Assembly (NCBI GenBank): GCA_030272155.1
Contig: CP126204.1
Span: 1,913,501-1,977,500, forward strand
DNA: 64,000 nucleotides
Source: Tetradesmus obliquus
Lineage: Eukaryota > Chlorophyta > Chlorophyceae > Sphaeropleales > Scenedesmaceae
Direction: 5' to 3'
In this document: one piece after another, positions 1-10,587 of the stretch
How the letters are laid out: each line of letters starts with the position of its first letter
Numbering within the stretch: the stretch's first letter is position 1
The notes under the pieces: generated by a model
Told to the model about the DNA's origin: nothing
What the model saw: the letters and a program-made list of their open reading frames with translations, nothing else
The model's database searches: none
Program-made: the position numbers and the translations under genes

Positions 1-3000
1 CGTTGAGCTTCATGGTGCAGGAGCCCAGCGGGATCATGGAGTGCGCCAGGCTCAGGTCGCGGTTCTCCAGGCGCTTCAGGTAGCGCAGCATCTCGTGCTC
101 GCTGCGGCAGCAGAGTAAGAACAAGACATGATGAGCCAGATCAGCGCGTGCAACAAATCATGAGTGCGCCAGGCTCAGGTCGCGGTTCTCCAGGCGCTTC
201 AGGTAGCGCAGCATCTCGTGCTCACTGCGGCAGCAGCAGCACAAAGTTGATGTGTGATCTCTTGATGTCAACATGCAGGAACCGTGCAGCTGGTACTGCA
301 GCAGTGCACAAGTACACAAAGAGAGCAGCGCAAAGCGCCGGCTGAATTACAGCAGTACCAGCTGCTGTGTGTCTGAAAAGATCAGAGTATATTGGCTTAG
401 CCAGATCACCCGTAGTAGCTGTTGCAGATCATCCACAGGAAGGGGCTGCTGGTGTGCATGTTATAGTAACACGTTATGACAAGCTCACCAGTGGTGGCTG
501 TTAAAGATCTGCTGCTGCAGGAAGGGGCTGCTGGTGTCAATGTTATGATCACACGTTATGACAAGCTCACCAGTGGTAGCTGTTGAAGATCTGCTGCTGC
601 AGGAAGGGGCTGCTGCGCTGGAAGGAGCCCAGCGCGGGCTGCACAGACGGCGCCAGAGAGGCGGCGGTGAAGCCGGCTGCCTTGCCGCCGTTGAGCACCT
701 GCGCAAGCATGGGAATGCAAATGCAGTTGATACAGAACAGGCGCATGCATGTGTGCGTGCATGTGTAAGAAAGGGGCCCTGGCGGCCACGTTGCACATAG
801 GACATAACTTATCTAAGATAGTGAAGAGAGTTGATATGCTGTAGACTAGGAAGAAAGAAAGTTCTGAACCATCCTCCATCCTCACCTTAGCAGCACGTCC
901 ACGCCAGCCAGGCGCGTTAGGACATACATTACCTTCGATAAGGTCAATATGCTGTATCTTGCGATGGAAAATGGAAAACAGATCTGATCCAATTCTCACC
1001 TTGAGCAGCACGTCCACGTCAGCTAGGCGCGTTAGGACATACATTCCCTTCAAGTAGGTCAATATGCTGTAGCTTACGATGGAAAATAACAAACAGTTCT
1101 AATCCAATTCTCACCTTGAGCAGCACGTCCACGTCAGCCAGGCGCGTGGTCTCGTCCAGGCTCACACCCACGTGGGTGGCATCCACCTTGCGCAGGTTCA
1201 CGCCGGCAGCCACACCAGCAGACAGCACCGCATCAGCAGATGGCACCTGCGGACAGCACACCAACACATACACGCACCGCTCTCAGCTCAGGGGCATGAG
1301 CGGCAGCATCAGGGGTAAGCGACAAGGCGTGCAGCACAAGGCACGTACTGCAGCACAGCAGTATGGCCCACACCATACCTGCTTGCAGAAAAGGAGCATG
1401 GCCAACCGCGGCTGCACTTGCCTGTTACATGCAAGAGCATGCAGCACAAATGGTCAGTGTGCCGAAGAAGTTGCTTGCTGGCCCACATGACATTCAGCCA
1501 CAGCTAACAGCTGTACACTCCCTAGATTATTGGGTTAGCGCACCTTGATGGTGAGCGTGTCGAAGAAGTTGTTGGCAGTGGGTGCCAGGCCCAGCTTCTT
1601 GGCTCCAGCCGCCAGCACAGCAGTCAGGCCGTGCACGCGGTCAGCGATCTCAGTCAGGCCCTTTGGCCCGTGGTACACTGCGTACAGCGCCGCCATGTTT
1701 GCCAGCAGCGCCTGCGCCGTGCAGATGTTGGAGGTGGCCTTGTCGCGCCTGATGTGCTGCTCGCGCGTCTGCATGGCCATGCGCAGCGCGGGCGCGCCCG
1801 TGGCGTCAATGGACACGCCGATGATGCGACCGGGCATCAGCCTGCGTGGCAAAGAGTGGGAAAAATAAGCAGGTGTGATACGTATGCGTGTACACATGCA
1901 GGTGCGTTGTGTGGCGTCGATGGACACGCCGATGATGCGGCCAGGCATCAGCCTGCATGCAAAAGCGTGGGAGATCAAACAGGTGTGATGAATATGCGTG
2001 TACACATGCAGGTGCGTTGTGACCGGTCGATGGGCATGTCGATGATGCGCCCGGGCATCAGCCTGCATGCAAAAGTATGCAGCAAGAACAGCGTGATGAG
2101 CATGCGTGTACACATGCAGGTGTGTTGTGTGGTGTTCAAGGACACGCCGATGATGCGGCCGGGCATAGCCTGCATGCGAAAATATGCAGCAAGAACAGTG
2201 TGATAAGCATGCGTGTACACATGCAGGTGTGTTGTGTGGCGTCGATGGACACGCCGATGATGCGGCCGGGCATCAGCCTGCGTGGCAAAGCGTGGGAAAC
2301 CATACAGGTGTGATGAATATGCGTGTACACATGCAGATGTGCTGTGTGGCGTCGATGGACACGCCAATGATGCAACCGGGCATCAGCCCGCGGAACAAGA
2401 AGAAATAGTGCAGTTCAGCAGCAACATGAATGCACGCACACACATGCTGCCATGCCTGCCACGAAGCATTGATGGACACGCCAAAGTTGCAGACAGGGAT
2501 GTGACTTCCGGCAACATACGCAGTTGCCCGTCCCTACGTAGGTGCAATCGACACACCTCTTGAACTCGTCGTGGCAGGACAGGAAAGCTGCGTAGGGCCC
2601 ACACAGCCACGCCATAGGCACGCCGAAACTCACACACAACCAGCCGCCTGCACATGCTACATAATGCAAATCAACTAGCGCACCTCTTGAACTCGTCGTG
2701 GCAGGACAGGAAGGCTGCGTGGGGGCCGCCATAGCCCATGGGCACGCCGAAGCGCTGCGCACTGCCCAGCACGATGTCTGCGCCCCACTCGCCTGGCGGG
2801 GCCAGCTTGGTGAGCGCCAGCAGGTCAGTGGCCACGCACACCTTAACGCCCGCCTTGTGCGCAGCATCCACCATGGACTGCAAATCCGAAGAGTGTACAG
2901 TGCAGCGCAGCCGATGGCAGCAGGTGGGCACAGGGTTGCTGCATGGCGACTTCAGAATTCAAGCGCTGCCAACGTTCACAGAAGCTGACAGCAGTTTCCT

Positions 3001-6000
3001 GAGGCTTCCAAAGCACCAATTCCCGGCGACGGCCGACCCGGTCGAACGCAGTCAAACTAACGCACCTTGTAGTCGTTGACCGAGCCGGTGGTGTCGGGGT
3101 ACTGCACCAGCACGCCGCACACGTCCTTGCCAAATGCCATGCTGCCCTCATCCACCACCTCAGCGACCAAGCCCAGGCCCTCTGCGCGCGTCTGGCACAC
3201 AGCAATGGTCTGCGGGTGGCACTTGGACTGCAAACAGCAGCAGCAGCAGCAAGAAGTGCGGCAGGCAGCCATGGTGGCAGGGTGTGAAACAGCAGGGCCG
3301 CAGAGACGGTGCGCCAGTTTTGTGGTGCTTGCAGGATCCGGCAGGAGCTGCGATCCAGCGCCATCAACGAAGCAAGGAATGCCACACAGCTCGCTACCAA
3401 TGCTGCAGCTGCTGTCACCTGCTCAGCTGCTGCTACCCGCTGCATCCTGGCGCACAGCCCGGTGCTGCCAAAAGCAGCATTACACGACCAGCACAACTCT
3501 TCTGGTTCGGCCCTGGCTGTTGTGTGCTGCTTTTCTGCTGCTGAAAGATAATGAAGCCCAAGGGACTTTCAACAAAGCTGCAACTCACGGACACCAGGAA
3601 GCCCGGCTTCTGCTGTGCTGCTGCTGCATGTGGCTGCCGCACGCAAGCATGCTGCCGCACGACAAACCAAACTCCTATTAGCCTGCAAGGAGCTGTTCAC
3701 AACGAAACAAAGCGCTTCTCATTTTGAAATCATTGGCTGCAACTCACGGACACCAGGAAGCGCGGCTTCTTGCCGCGTGCCACGGCGCTGCACATGGTCA
3801 TGGCCTCAGCAGCGGCAGTGGCCTCGTCCAGCAGCGAGGCGTTGCTGATCTGCATGCCCGTGAGGTCGCAGATCATGGTCTGGAAGTTCAGCAGGCTCTC
3901 CAGCCTGCAATTGTTGACACGGTTGCAGCAACCAAAAGATGTTATTTATTAGTTGGTGAGAAGCGAGCGCAAGATTTTACAGCAACAGTGTTGCTGTGCA
4001 GAACAAGCCATTGCTGTTACTGGAAATACGCAGTTTGTTGCCCTGCCCGTTTCTCGCTGTATGCATGCTGCTTCCAGTAATTGCTGCTGCACAGTGTGTG
4101 GCGAGCAGCGCCGCACGAAGCGCGGCACCAGCTGTTATTGAAGCCTGTGCCATCTCTACCCGGTATGACGTGCACTGCATGTACCCGGTACGCACCCAGC
4201 ACCCAAACATTGCTGCACAAGCAGATTGTTTCTTAGCGCCGCACCTGCCCTGCGCGATCTCCGCCTGGTATGGCGTGTACTGCGTGTACCATCCCGGGTT
4301 CTCCAGCACGTTGCGCAGGATGACGGGCGGCACGTGTGTGTCATAGTAGCCCATGCCGATGTAGCTCTTGAGCACGGTGTTCTTCTCAGCCATGTTCCTG
4401 CAAGCAGAGACATTACATCCGTGCTAGATAAGTCGAAGACATCAAGGCCTTGTTGCATAAGCAGTAGTAGCCCATGCCGATGTAGCTCTTGAGCACCGTG
4501 TTCTTCTCAGCCATGTTCCTGCAAGCAGAGACATTACATCCGTGTTAGATAAGCCGAAGACATCAAGGCCTTGTTGCATAAGCAGTAGTAGCCCATGCCG
4601 ATGTAGCTCTTGAGCACCGTGTTCTTCTCAGCCATGTCTCTGCAAGCAGAGACATTACAACCATGCTAGATACGCCGAAGACATTAAAGCTTTGTTGCAT
4701 AAGCAGTAGTAGCCCACTCCAATGTAGTTCTTGAGCACCGTGTTCCTCTCAGCCATGTTCCTGCAAGCAGAGCACAGCAATGCATATTGAACGCGCGTGT
4801 CAGCCAAGTTGTAGCAGCCCATGCCGATGTAACTCTTGAGCACAGCGTTCTCTTCTCAGCCATGTTCCTGCAAAAGAGGTCAAAGGCTTGTCAAACAAGC
4901 AGCAGAAGCCCATGCCGATGTAGCTCTTGAGCACAATTCATCAATGGCATGTTCCTGCAAGCCGGCGCAAGTAGGTGGTGCAGGCACTGCCAAGGTTCAG
5001 TCTTGGGCAAGCATGCGTGTTTCTGCTAGCATATGCGAGGCGCTGGTAGTCCTGCCATTGCAGCCAAAGCGATCTAAACAGCTTCAGTCGGGCAGCCACA
5101 CAACTGCAGTACATCGCTTGCTTCCAGAGGAGGTGTTGCTGCTTTACATGCTTGTTGCATGCAACCATTGCCTCTGCTGCGCTGCCGCCCACTGCCAGCG
5201 CTGCACTGCTTGCCCGGCACATTCCCCAGCCAAGTTCCCGCCAAAGTTCCCACCCAACTTCACGCCAAGGTTCTCACTTGAAGAAGCCCAGGAACTCCGA
5301 CTCCGTCATGCCCTCGCTGTAGATGCCCATGTCCATGGCGTCACCACGCCTGATGGACTTTGGCACAGTAGCATCAATCAGCGCATCCATGCTGGCAAAG
5401 CCGGTGGCCTGCGGCAGCCATACAGCACGGCCCACAAATGTCAGCATGTCAGCCATGAAGAAAACACAAAGGGGTGCGCATGGTGGCGTCAATCAGCGCA
5501 TGCATGCTGGCGAAGCCGGTGGCTTGCGAAAGATAGACAAGAACAACGACATAAAACAACTCACACAGCCCACAGAGGTCAGCTCTCAGTCACAATTTCA
5601 TAGTATGCAAGTTGCAGGAGCTGTGCGTGGTAGCTTACATGACTTGCTTGAGCACCCACACACAACGGGGCGATGACACAAGCGCTGTTGTCAGCCAGTA
5701 CATAGCCTGCCACACAGTACACATGCACAGAGGGACAGCGCAGCCACTGCTCAGCTGCGCCACACAGCACAGTGCAGGACCAATCTGCGGTACAGAGACA
5801 CCATGCGACCCTCTGCCTCTGCAGCTGCAGCAGCTGCGCAGACTGTACGCGCTGCGCTGTCTCGCCTCGCACCTGGACCATTGCTGCCTCCTCCTCTGTG
5901 TGAGGGGTAATTGCCGACTGGCATTCACTGCTTCATCAACAGATCAAACTTGCTTGCTGTAACTACTGCTACAGCTTTAGCCTCGCACCTGGACCATGGC

Positions 6001-7066
6001 TGCCTCCTCCTCAAGAGTGGTGCTGTTGTGGCGCGGCACAAAGCTGCACACACAGCAGCAGCGGCAACAGCAGCAGCAATGAGCAAGTATACTTGGAGCA
6101 GACACTGAATGTCAGCCTTGCGGTTATGCTGGGATGCAGCCAGCTTTTAGTATAAAGCATGACTTGACAAGGTTGCTTTATGGACGTGCAGCAGCGCAAT
6201 GGAAGGGCGTGGGAGTCGTGGGCATGTCAAATGTGTGCGGCAAGCACATGTGTGTGCTGAACAGATGACGTGTTGTTACCACTAAAATAAAGGATGGAAA
6301 CAGGGACAAAGAGTGGTGCATATGTATGCAGTGTTTGCAGGACATAGCTTTGTGTGGAAGTACAAGGCTGCATGGTGGATGCAGCAGCTGCTGCATCGTA
6401 GGAGGGTAGAGGCACCCACAGGCACTTTACACAACATGGCGTGCATCAACCACAAGCATATGCGTTCATGAATCTTCGTGGTTGTGATGATGTCAATACG
6501 TAGCAGTGCCCAAAGCCCCTTGCACGTCCACAATGGCTGAAGGTAATTTGACTCTGTGCTTGTCACAGCCATGCACTGCTGTGCTGCTGTTGTGCACACT
6601 ACTACATGCCTGCTGGCAGTGGTACAGCTTCCAGCAGGGATTCCAACCATGTGCAAAGCATACGTATGCAGCTACTCAAGCTTCAATTGCTTGACCAGCT
6701 GCACATGGCTGCCCAGCATGTTTCTGTTGCTGCCGAACCTACTTGTCTGATGGCTTCAGGGCGTCCAGGGAGATGTGGCGCACCCCCTGCGCTGCCAGCG
6801 GGATCGGCATCCGCCATGCTGACACTCCAAGCAACGAGCGGCCTGCGAAAACCAGGCGAGCACACGTATGTGACTGGCGCGCTCCACCTGGCGATGAGCA
6901 GAGGGGTATGCCGGTAGATCAATCACACACCTGCGCCAGCTGCGGCCAGACCAACCCCATTGGTGCTAATCATTCGCCGAGCCACATATTGGCCGCTCTG
7001 CTCTGAAGTGCGGGCTGCCTTCGCTGCAGCCCTGAGCAGGGAGCTGACAATCCGACCACGAGACAT
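1..7066 (-). CDS. GLDC: Glycine decarboxylase P protein, mitochondrial (N-terminal part; 3' end outside window)
   Basis: PLP-dependent P subunit of the mitochondrial glycine cleavage complex; it decarboxylates glycine and passes aminomethyl to H protein in photorespiration and C1 metabolism. Twelve exons were read on the minus strand: 7066-6931, 6842-6743, 6043-5989, 5408-5278, 4397-4245, 3904-3748, 3227-3066, 2877-2684, 1841-1544, 1246-1115, 698-571, 101-<1. All junction phases agree and give 582 codons. Residues 1-45 form a basic, Ser/Ala-rich presequence ([20 protein letters not shown]). Then follow family landmarks [105 protein letters not shown] and [14 protein letters not shown] at the edge. 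The catalytic PLP lysine lies further on, outside the window. Eight of eleven introns hold partial copies of neighbouring exon edges. The start codon is the only one that gives a presequence in phase with exon 2. Confidence 0.95.
158..236 (-). repeat. Intronic copy of the 5' edge of the twelfth glycine decarboxylase exon
   Basis: About 75 bp nearly identical to the exon at 1-101, including its acceptor, lying just upstream of it in the preceding intron. It encodes the same [20 protein letters not shown] stretch and is then lost in unrelated intron sequence. Confidence 0.8.
420..570 (-). repeat. Two decayed copies of the 3' edge of glycine decarboxylase exon 11
   Basis: The exon 3' end with its GTGAGC-type donor (real edge at 571) recurs at about 484-530 and, more degraded, at about 430-465. 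They are spaced roughly 80-85 bp and both lie downstream of the true donor on the coding strand. Confidence 0.7.
880..1035 (-). repeat. Two copies of the 3' edge of glycine decarboxylase exon 10
   Basis: The segment encoding LADVDVLLK plus its GTGAG donor (real donor next to 1115) is repeated at about 1000-1030 and 885-920. The following ~80 bp of intron is also similar, so the duplicated unit spans exon end plus intron start. Confidence 0.75.
1860..2395 (-). repeat. Five-copy, ~110 bp array of the exon 9 5' edge (glycine decarboxylase)
   Basis: Upstream of the true exon edge at 1841, the acceptor and first ~45 nt of exon 9 ([15 protein letters not shown]) are repeated with copy edges near 1952, 2061, 2168, 2278 and 2388, a period of about 110 bp. 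The intronic filler between copies is repeated too. Copies carry scattered substitutions and one has a 3 nt deletion. Confidence 0.85.
2555..2630 (-). repeat. Copy of the 3' edge of glycine decarboxylase exon 8
   Basis: About 70 bp copy of the exon end ([15 protein letters not shown] in the copy) with a GTGTGT donor, downstream of the true donor next to 2684. It is imperfect: GVPMGYGG has become GVPMAWLCG. Confidence 0.75.
3575..3612 (-). repeat. Copy of the 3' edge of glycine decarboxylase exon 6
   Basis: Short copy of the segment ending in PGFLVS plus GTGAGTTGCAG, matching the true exon end and donor at 3748. Confidence 0.7.
4398..4960 (-). repeat. Five-copy array of the exon 5 5' edge (glycine decarboxylase)
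   Basis: Upstream of the true exon 5 edge at 4397, the acceptor plus [18 protein letters not shown] segment recurs with edges near 4520, 4641, 4761, 4869 and 4956. Spacing is about 120 bp, shortening at the far end. The two farthest copies are the most degraded. The filler between copies is also repeated. Confidence 0.85.
5470..5535 (-). repeat. Copy of the 5' edge of glycine decarboxylase exon 4
   Basis: Encodes [14 protein letters not shown] behind an AG acceptor, upstream of the true exon edge at 5408. One D to H change relative to the real exon. Confidence 0.75.
5868..5896 (-). repeat. Copy of the 3' edge of glycine decarboxylase exon 3
   Basis: Repeats EEEAAMVQ plus the GTGCGAGG donor of the real 55 nt exon at 5989-6043, but lacks the upstream [10 protein letters not shown] half. 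This shows which copy is the true exon. Confidence 0.75.
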
Positions 7067-8373
7067 CTTGGAGAGCCTTTTTAAAGTTTAGGCCCCCTTT
7101 GGTGAAAGTAAAGAAGATGGTGACGAGGCCAGCTTTCGACATGGACTCGGTCCCAGCAAATGCTACTACTGCCACACCGGGTGCGTACACGAGGTTCAAG
7201 CGCAACAGTGCCAGCAAGCTCAACACCGTCATACACCAGCACACGTATTACGGATGTGCTGCGTAGACCAATGCGATGACAGACCATCAGGGTCGAAGCA
7301 CAGCTGTTTCGGACCATCTTCCCCTGAACCAGTCCCTGGTCGACTGCAGGGAGTGCATGCGGGGATTAAACAACCTTAAACTGTTACTGTACACTATTGC
7401 GTCCAGGGTGGTCCTTTCGGATTCTGACATCAAGGGTTGAAGTCAACCAACTGCACACCACTGGTGTGCATGTGGCACACGCAAGATGTACAGTCTCAGC
7501 CATGTTTGTTCATTACTCATATCTACACATAGTATGCAAATAGGTGGCATCAGCATCAACTGGCCCTTGTGTGCTTCAAGTCACCTGCCTGCCAGGCAGC
7601 CAGGCTGCAGCGCCGCGGAGTCTGCATTGCTGTGGTTGGTGGAGAAGAAATCGATCCAGTGCATGAGATTTTAACCACCGCAGCACCTACTCGGCTGCTT
7701 AGTCAAACCAGATGAAGCCCTGCTGCAACACAGGACACGCAGTGCATGGGCCCCCGGGGGCCCCATAGGGTTTCCCTTCGGCCAAAATCCGCCATCGCGT
7801 CTTGCAACCGGAGTGCAACCGGAGTGCAACTGCCAAAATGGAATCTTGAGGAATTTACGGGTCTGCACCCTCTGCGAGCCAAAAAGCCCGGATTCGGGTT
7901 CTGCATGTTCGAAAACCTTTGTTGGCCCAGTTTCGCGGCCGGGCGCTTTATATTATGCAAGAAATCCACGATGGAATCTATCAGAAATGCAACCGGAGTG
8001 CAACGGGAGTGCAATTTCGGGCCAATGGCGATGGCGGGTTTTGGCCAAAGGGAAACCCTATGGGCCATAGGGTCAGCCCAAGCAGCTGGAACCGTTGCAT
8101 CTTGGCCCAGCGCACTACAGCAGCCGTCAAACATTTGAATGAAGCAACTATTCGATGTCCTGGCTGGACTGCTATGCTGATTCGCAAATTTGAAGTCCCT
8201 CACTCCTGTTCCTCGCCCCTCCCACTTCCGCCCTGCTCCCCGTGACCCCGGGATTTGATGTGCTGCGGTCGGCACTTTCGGGGCGCACTGTCCTTGTTCG
8301 GTTAAGCTGCTCTCAACCAGCACACACATCATGCAAGCTAAGCCACGGTCTCAGTAACATCCAGCCCTCCGTC
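7067..8373. other. Divergent spacer between glycine decarboxylase and the STE20-like kinase
   Basis: Holds the two 5' flanks (the genes are transcribed away from each other) and the inverted-repeat element at 7762-8064. No conserved protein was recognised in any frame. Minus-strand ORFs around 6966-7320 are the glycine decarboxylase first exon read out of frame plus its 5' flank. Confidence 0.6.
7762..8064. mobile_element. MITE-like non-autonomous element with ~37 bp terminal inverted repeats
   Basis: The left end (7762-7798, beginning CCCATAGGGTTTCCCTT) and right end (8028-8064) are inverted repeats of about 37 bp with only about two mismatches. The ~230 bp interior has no coding potential but contains a direct subterminal motif (TGCAACCGGAGTGCAAC) near both ends. 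Size and TIR structure fit a miniature inverted-repeat element. No target-site duplication could be defined with certainty. Confidence 0.65.
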
Positions 8374-9125
8374 ATGGACGCATCCCGGTTATGGAAAAGC
8401 TTCATCGCAAGCGGCAAGTCTGGAGGCAGGCTAAGACAAGGAAAAGCTTCCAAAAGCCTCGACCTCATCCCCAGGTACACGATGCAGCTTGCAGGACTCT
8501 GTGCTGGGTCCCAGCCAAGCTCCCCATTTAGCACACTAGTGCTGTTCACTAGCCACAGCTGAAACAGCATGCTGCTGGGCACTGCAGGTCTTGGCCCGCC
8601 GAGGCTGACAGCTATGAACTGCAAGAGCAAGTTGGCACCGGGGCTTTTGCAGTGGTGAGCGGAGCCGGCAGCAGCAGCAGCAGCAGCTAGCATGCATAGC
8701 AGCTGGTGTCACTGCCAGATGCACGACATCAGCAGCGTCAAGCTGGCAGGGCGAGGCGGCAGAAACACCAACAGCTGCCCAGAAGGATATTCAAAGCATG
8801 ATCCTGAACAGAAAGTGACAACATTCCAGTCACAGCGGCACACATCAACATCATTGGCCGTAATGATGTCCTGTCACCAGGGAACGCAGCCAGCACACGT
8901 CATAGGCTTGGCACTTGAACAGTCGCGCAACTCCGCATGTTATAACATGACACCAAAAGCCCACTGCAATGCAATACATGCCATGCCATGCAATTCAATG
9001 CCATGCAATGCAATGCAACACCACTGCAGGTGTACAAGGCGCACTGCAAGCCGCTGGAGGCAGTGGTGGCGGTGCGGGTGCTGGAGCTGGACTCCCCAGG
9101 CCACAGCGCTGACCTGGTGAGGCCC

Positions 9126-9175
<50 letters not shown>

Positions 9176-9896
9176 AAGCAACAGCAGCAAAAGCAACAGC
9201 TGCTGCAGATGCGGTGCTCACTGCCTCTGTCAACAGCTGACCTGGCATTGACTGTGTGCGGCTGGCTGCTGACTGTGCTGCTGCTGCTGCTGCTGATGCC
9301 GTAGGCTGGCCTGGTGCGCGAGGCCACGCTGTTGCGGCGCTTCGACCACCCCTGCGTGCTGTTGCTTGCCAACCCTTGATTGACTATGTGCAACCAGTTG
9401 CCTGCTGTTGACCGTGCTGCTGCTGCAGGCTGGTCTGGTGCGCGAGGCGACGTTGATGCGGCGCTTTGACCACCCCTGCGTGCTGCCGCTGCTGGCCAGC
9501 TTTGTGGCAGGGCGGCAGCTGTGGATGGTCACTCCCTTCATGGGCCAGGGCAGCATACGCAGCATCATGCTGCGCCAGTTCCCGCAGGTGGGCAAGCATG
9601 CTGATTCCATGTTGATACCAATGCTGCGAGTTTAGTCGAGTTCAACATTGTTTCTAAGTTAAGCCTGCCTACATTATGCTGTGACAGGTGCTGTGACATT
9701 AGCTGAGACAGCAGCTGAGGCAGCAGCCGCGGCAATAGCTGAGTCGACAGCTGCAACAGTTGCTGTGACGGTAGCTGCGGCAACAGCTGTGATTAGCTGC
9801 ACACCAAAGAGGTTTGCAGCAACCTCGGTGCTGCAAACAGGCTAGGCCATGCATCACTCAGCAAACTTTGCATAGTACATGTATCTGCAGGTGGTG

Positions 9897-9947
<51 letters not shown>

Positions 9948-10525
9948 GCCTGGAAGAGGTGGTGGTCGCCAGTATCATGCGCTACGTGCTGCTGGGGCTG
10001 CTGCTAACTTGCTGCTGCTGCTGCTGCTGCCAGGGCCTGGAGGAGGTGGTTGTTGCCAGCATCATGCGCTACGTGCTGCTGGGGCTGCAGTACGTGCACA
10101 AGAACGGCGGCATACACAGGGACATCAAGGTGAGCTGCTGCCTCCGTGGATGCTGCGCTGCAACAGCAAAGTGTTACATTACAATGTTACCATGTCACAT
10201 TTGTAGACGCGTTGCAGCTGGAACACACCAGCAAGGAGAACCAGATGCTTCAAATCTGAGTGCAGCTCAGCAGCAGCAATGGCTGCGGATGTCAACGACT
10301 TGGCCCGGCAGCACAGCATGTGCTGCGAATAGGTGGCTGAGTTGCTTGACCCGCCGAAAACAAATTGCGGGTTGTAACCAGGTATATCCTTGTGTGTCCC
10401 GCAATATCATTATGAAATTGCTTGCAGGCCGACAACATACTCATCTCTGAGGCGGGCCAGGTGTGCCTGGGGGACTTTGGCGTGGCAGCAACCTGCCTCG
10501 CCAGCCTGATGGACCAGCAGCAACA

Positions 10526-10587
<62 letters not shown>

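Noticed and set aside
1535..2113. Long minus-strand ORF with repeated [13 protein letters not shown] units as a repeat protein
   Set aside because: It is the true exon 9 preceded by tandem edge copies and intron filler. The acceptor and phase at 1841 give normal glycine decarboxylase, so the repeated ORF is a by-product.
1860..2395. Regularly spaced repeats as a CRISPR-like array
   Set aside because: The repeats are exon edges with splice sites in an intron of a eukaryotic gene. The 'spacers' are also repeated and no cas-like gene is present.
5612..5962. Plus-strand ORF in the glycine decarboxylase region as an antisense gene
   Set aside because: It overlaps introns and the exon-3 edge copy. 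No family motif, and the minus-strand model explains the conserved parts.
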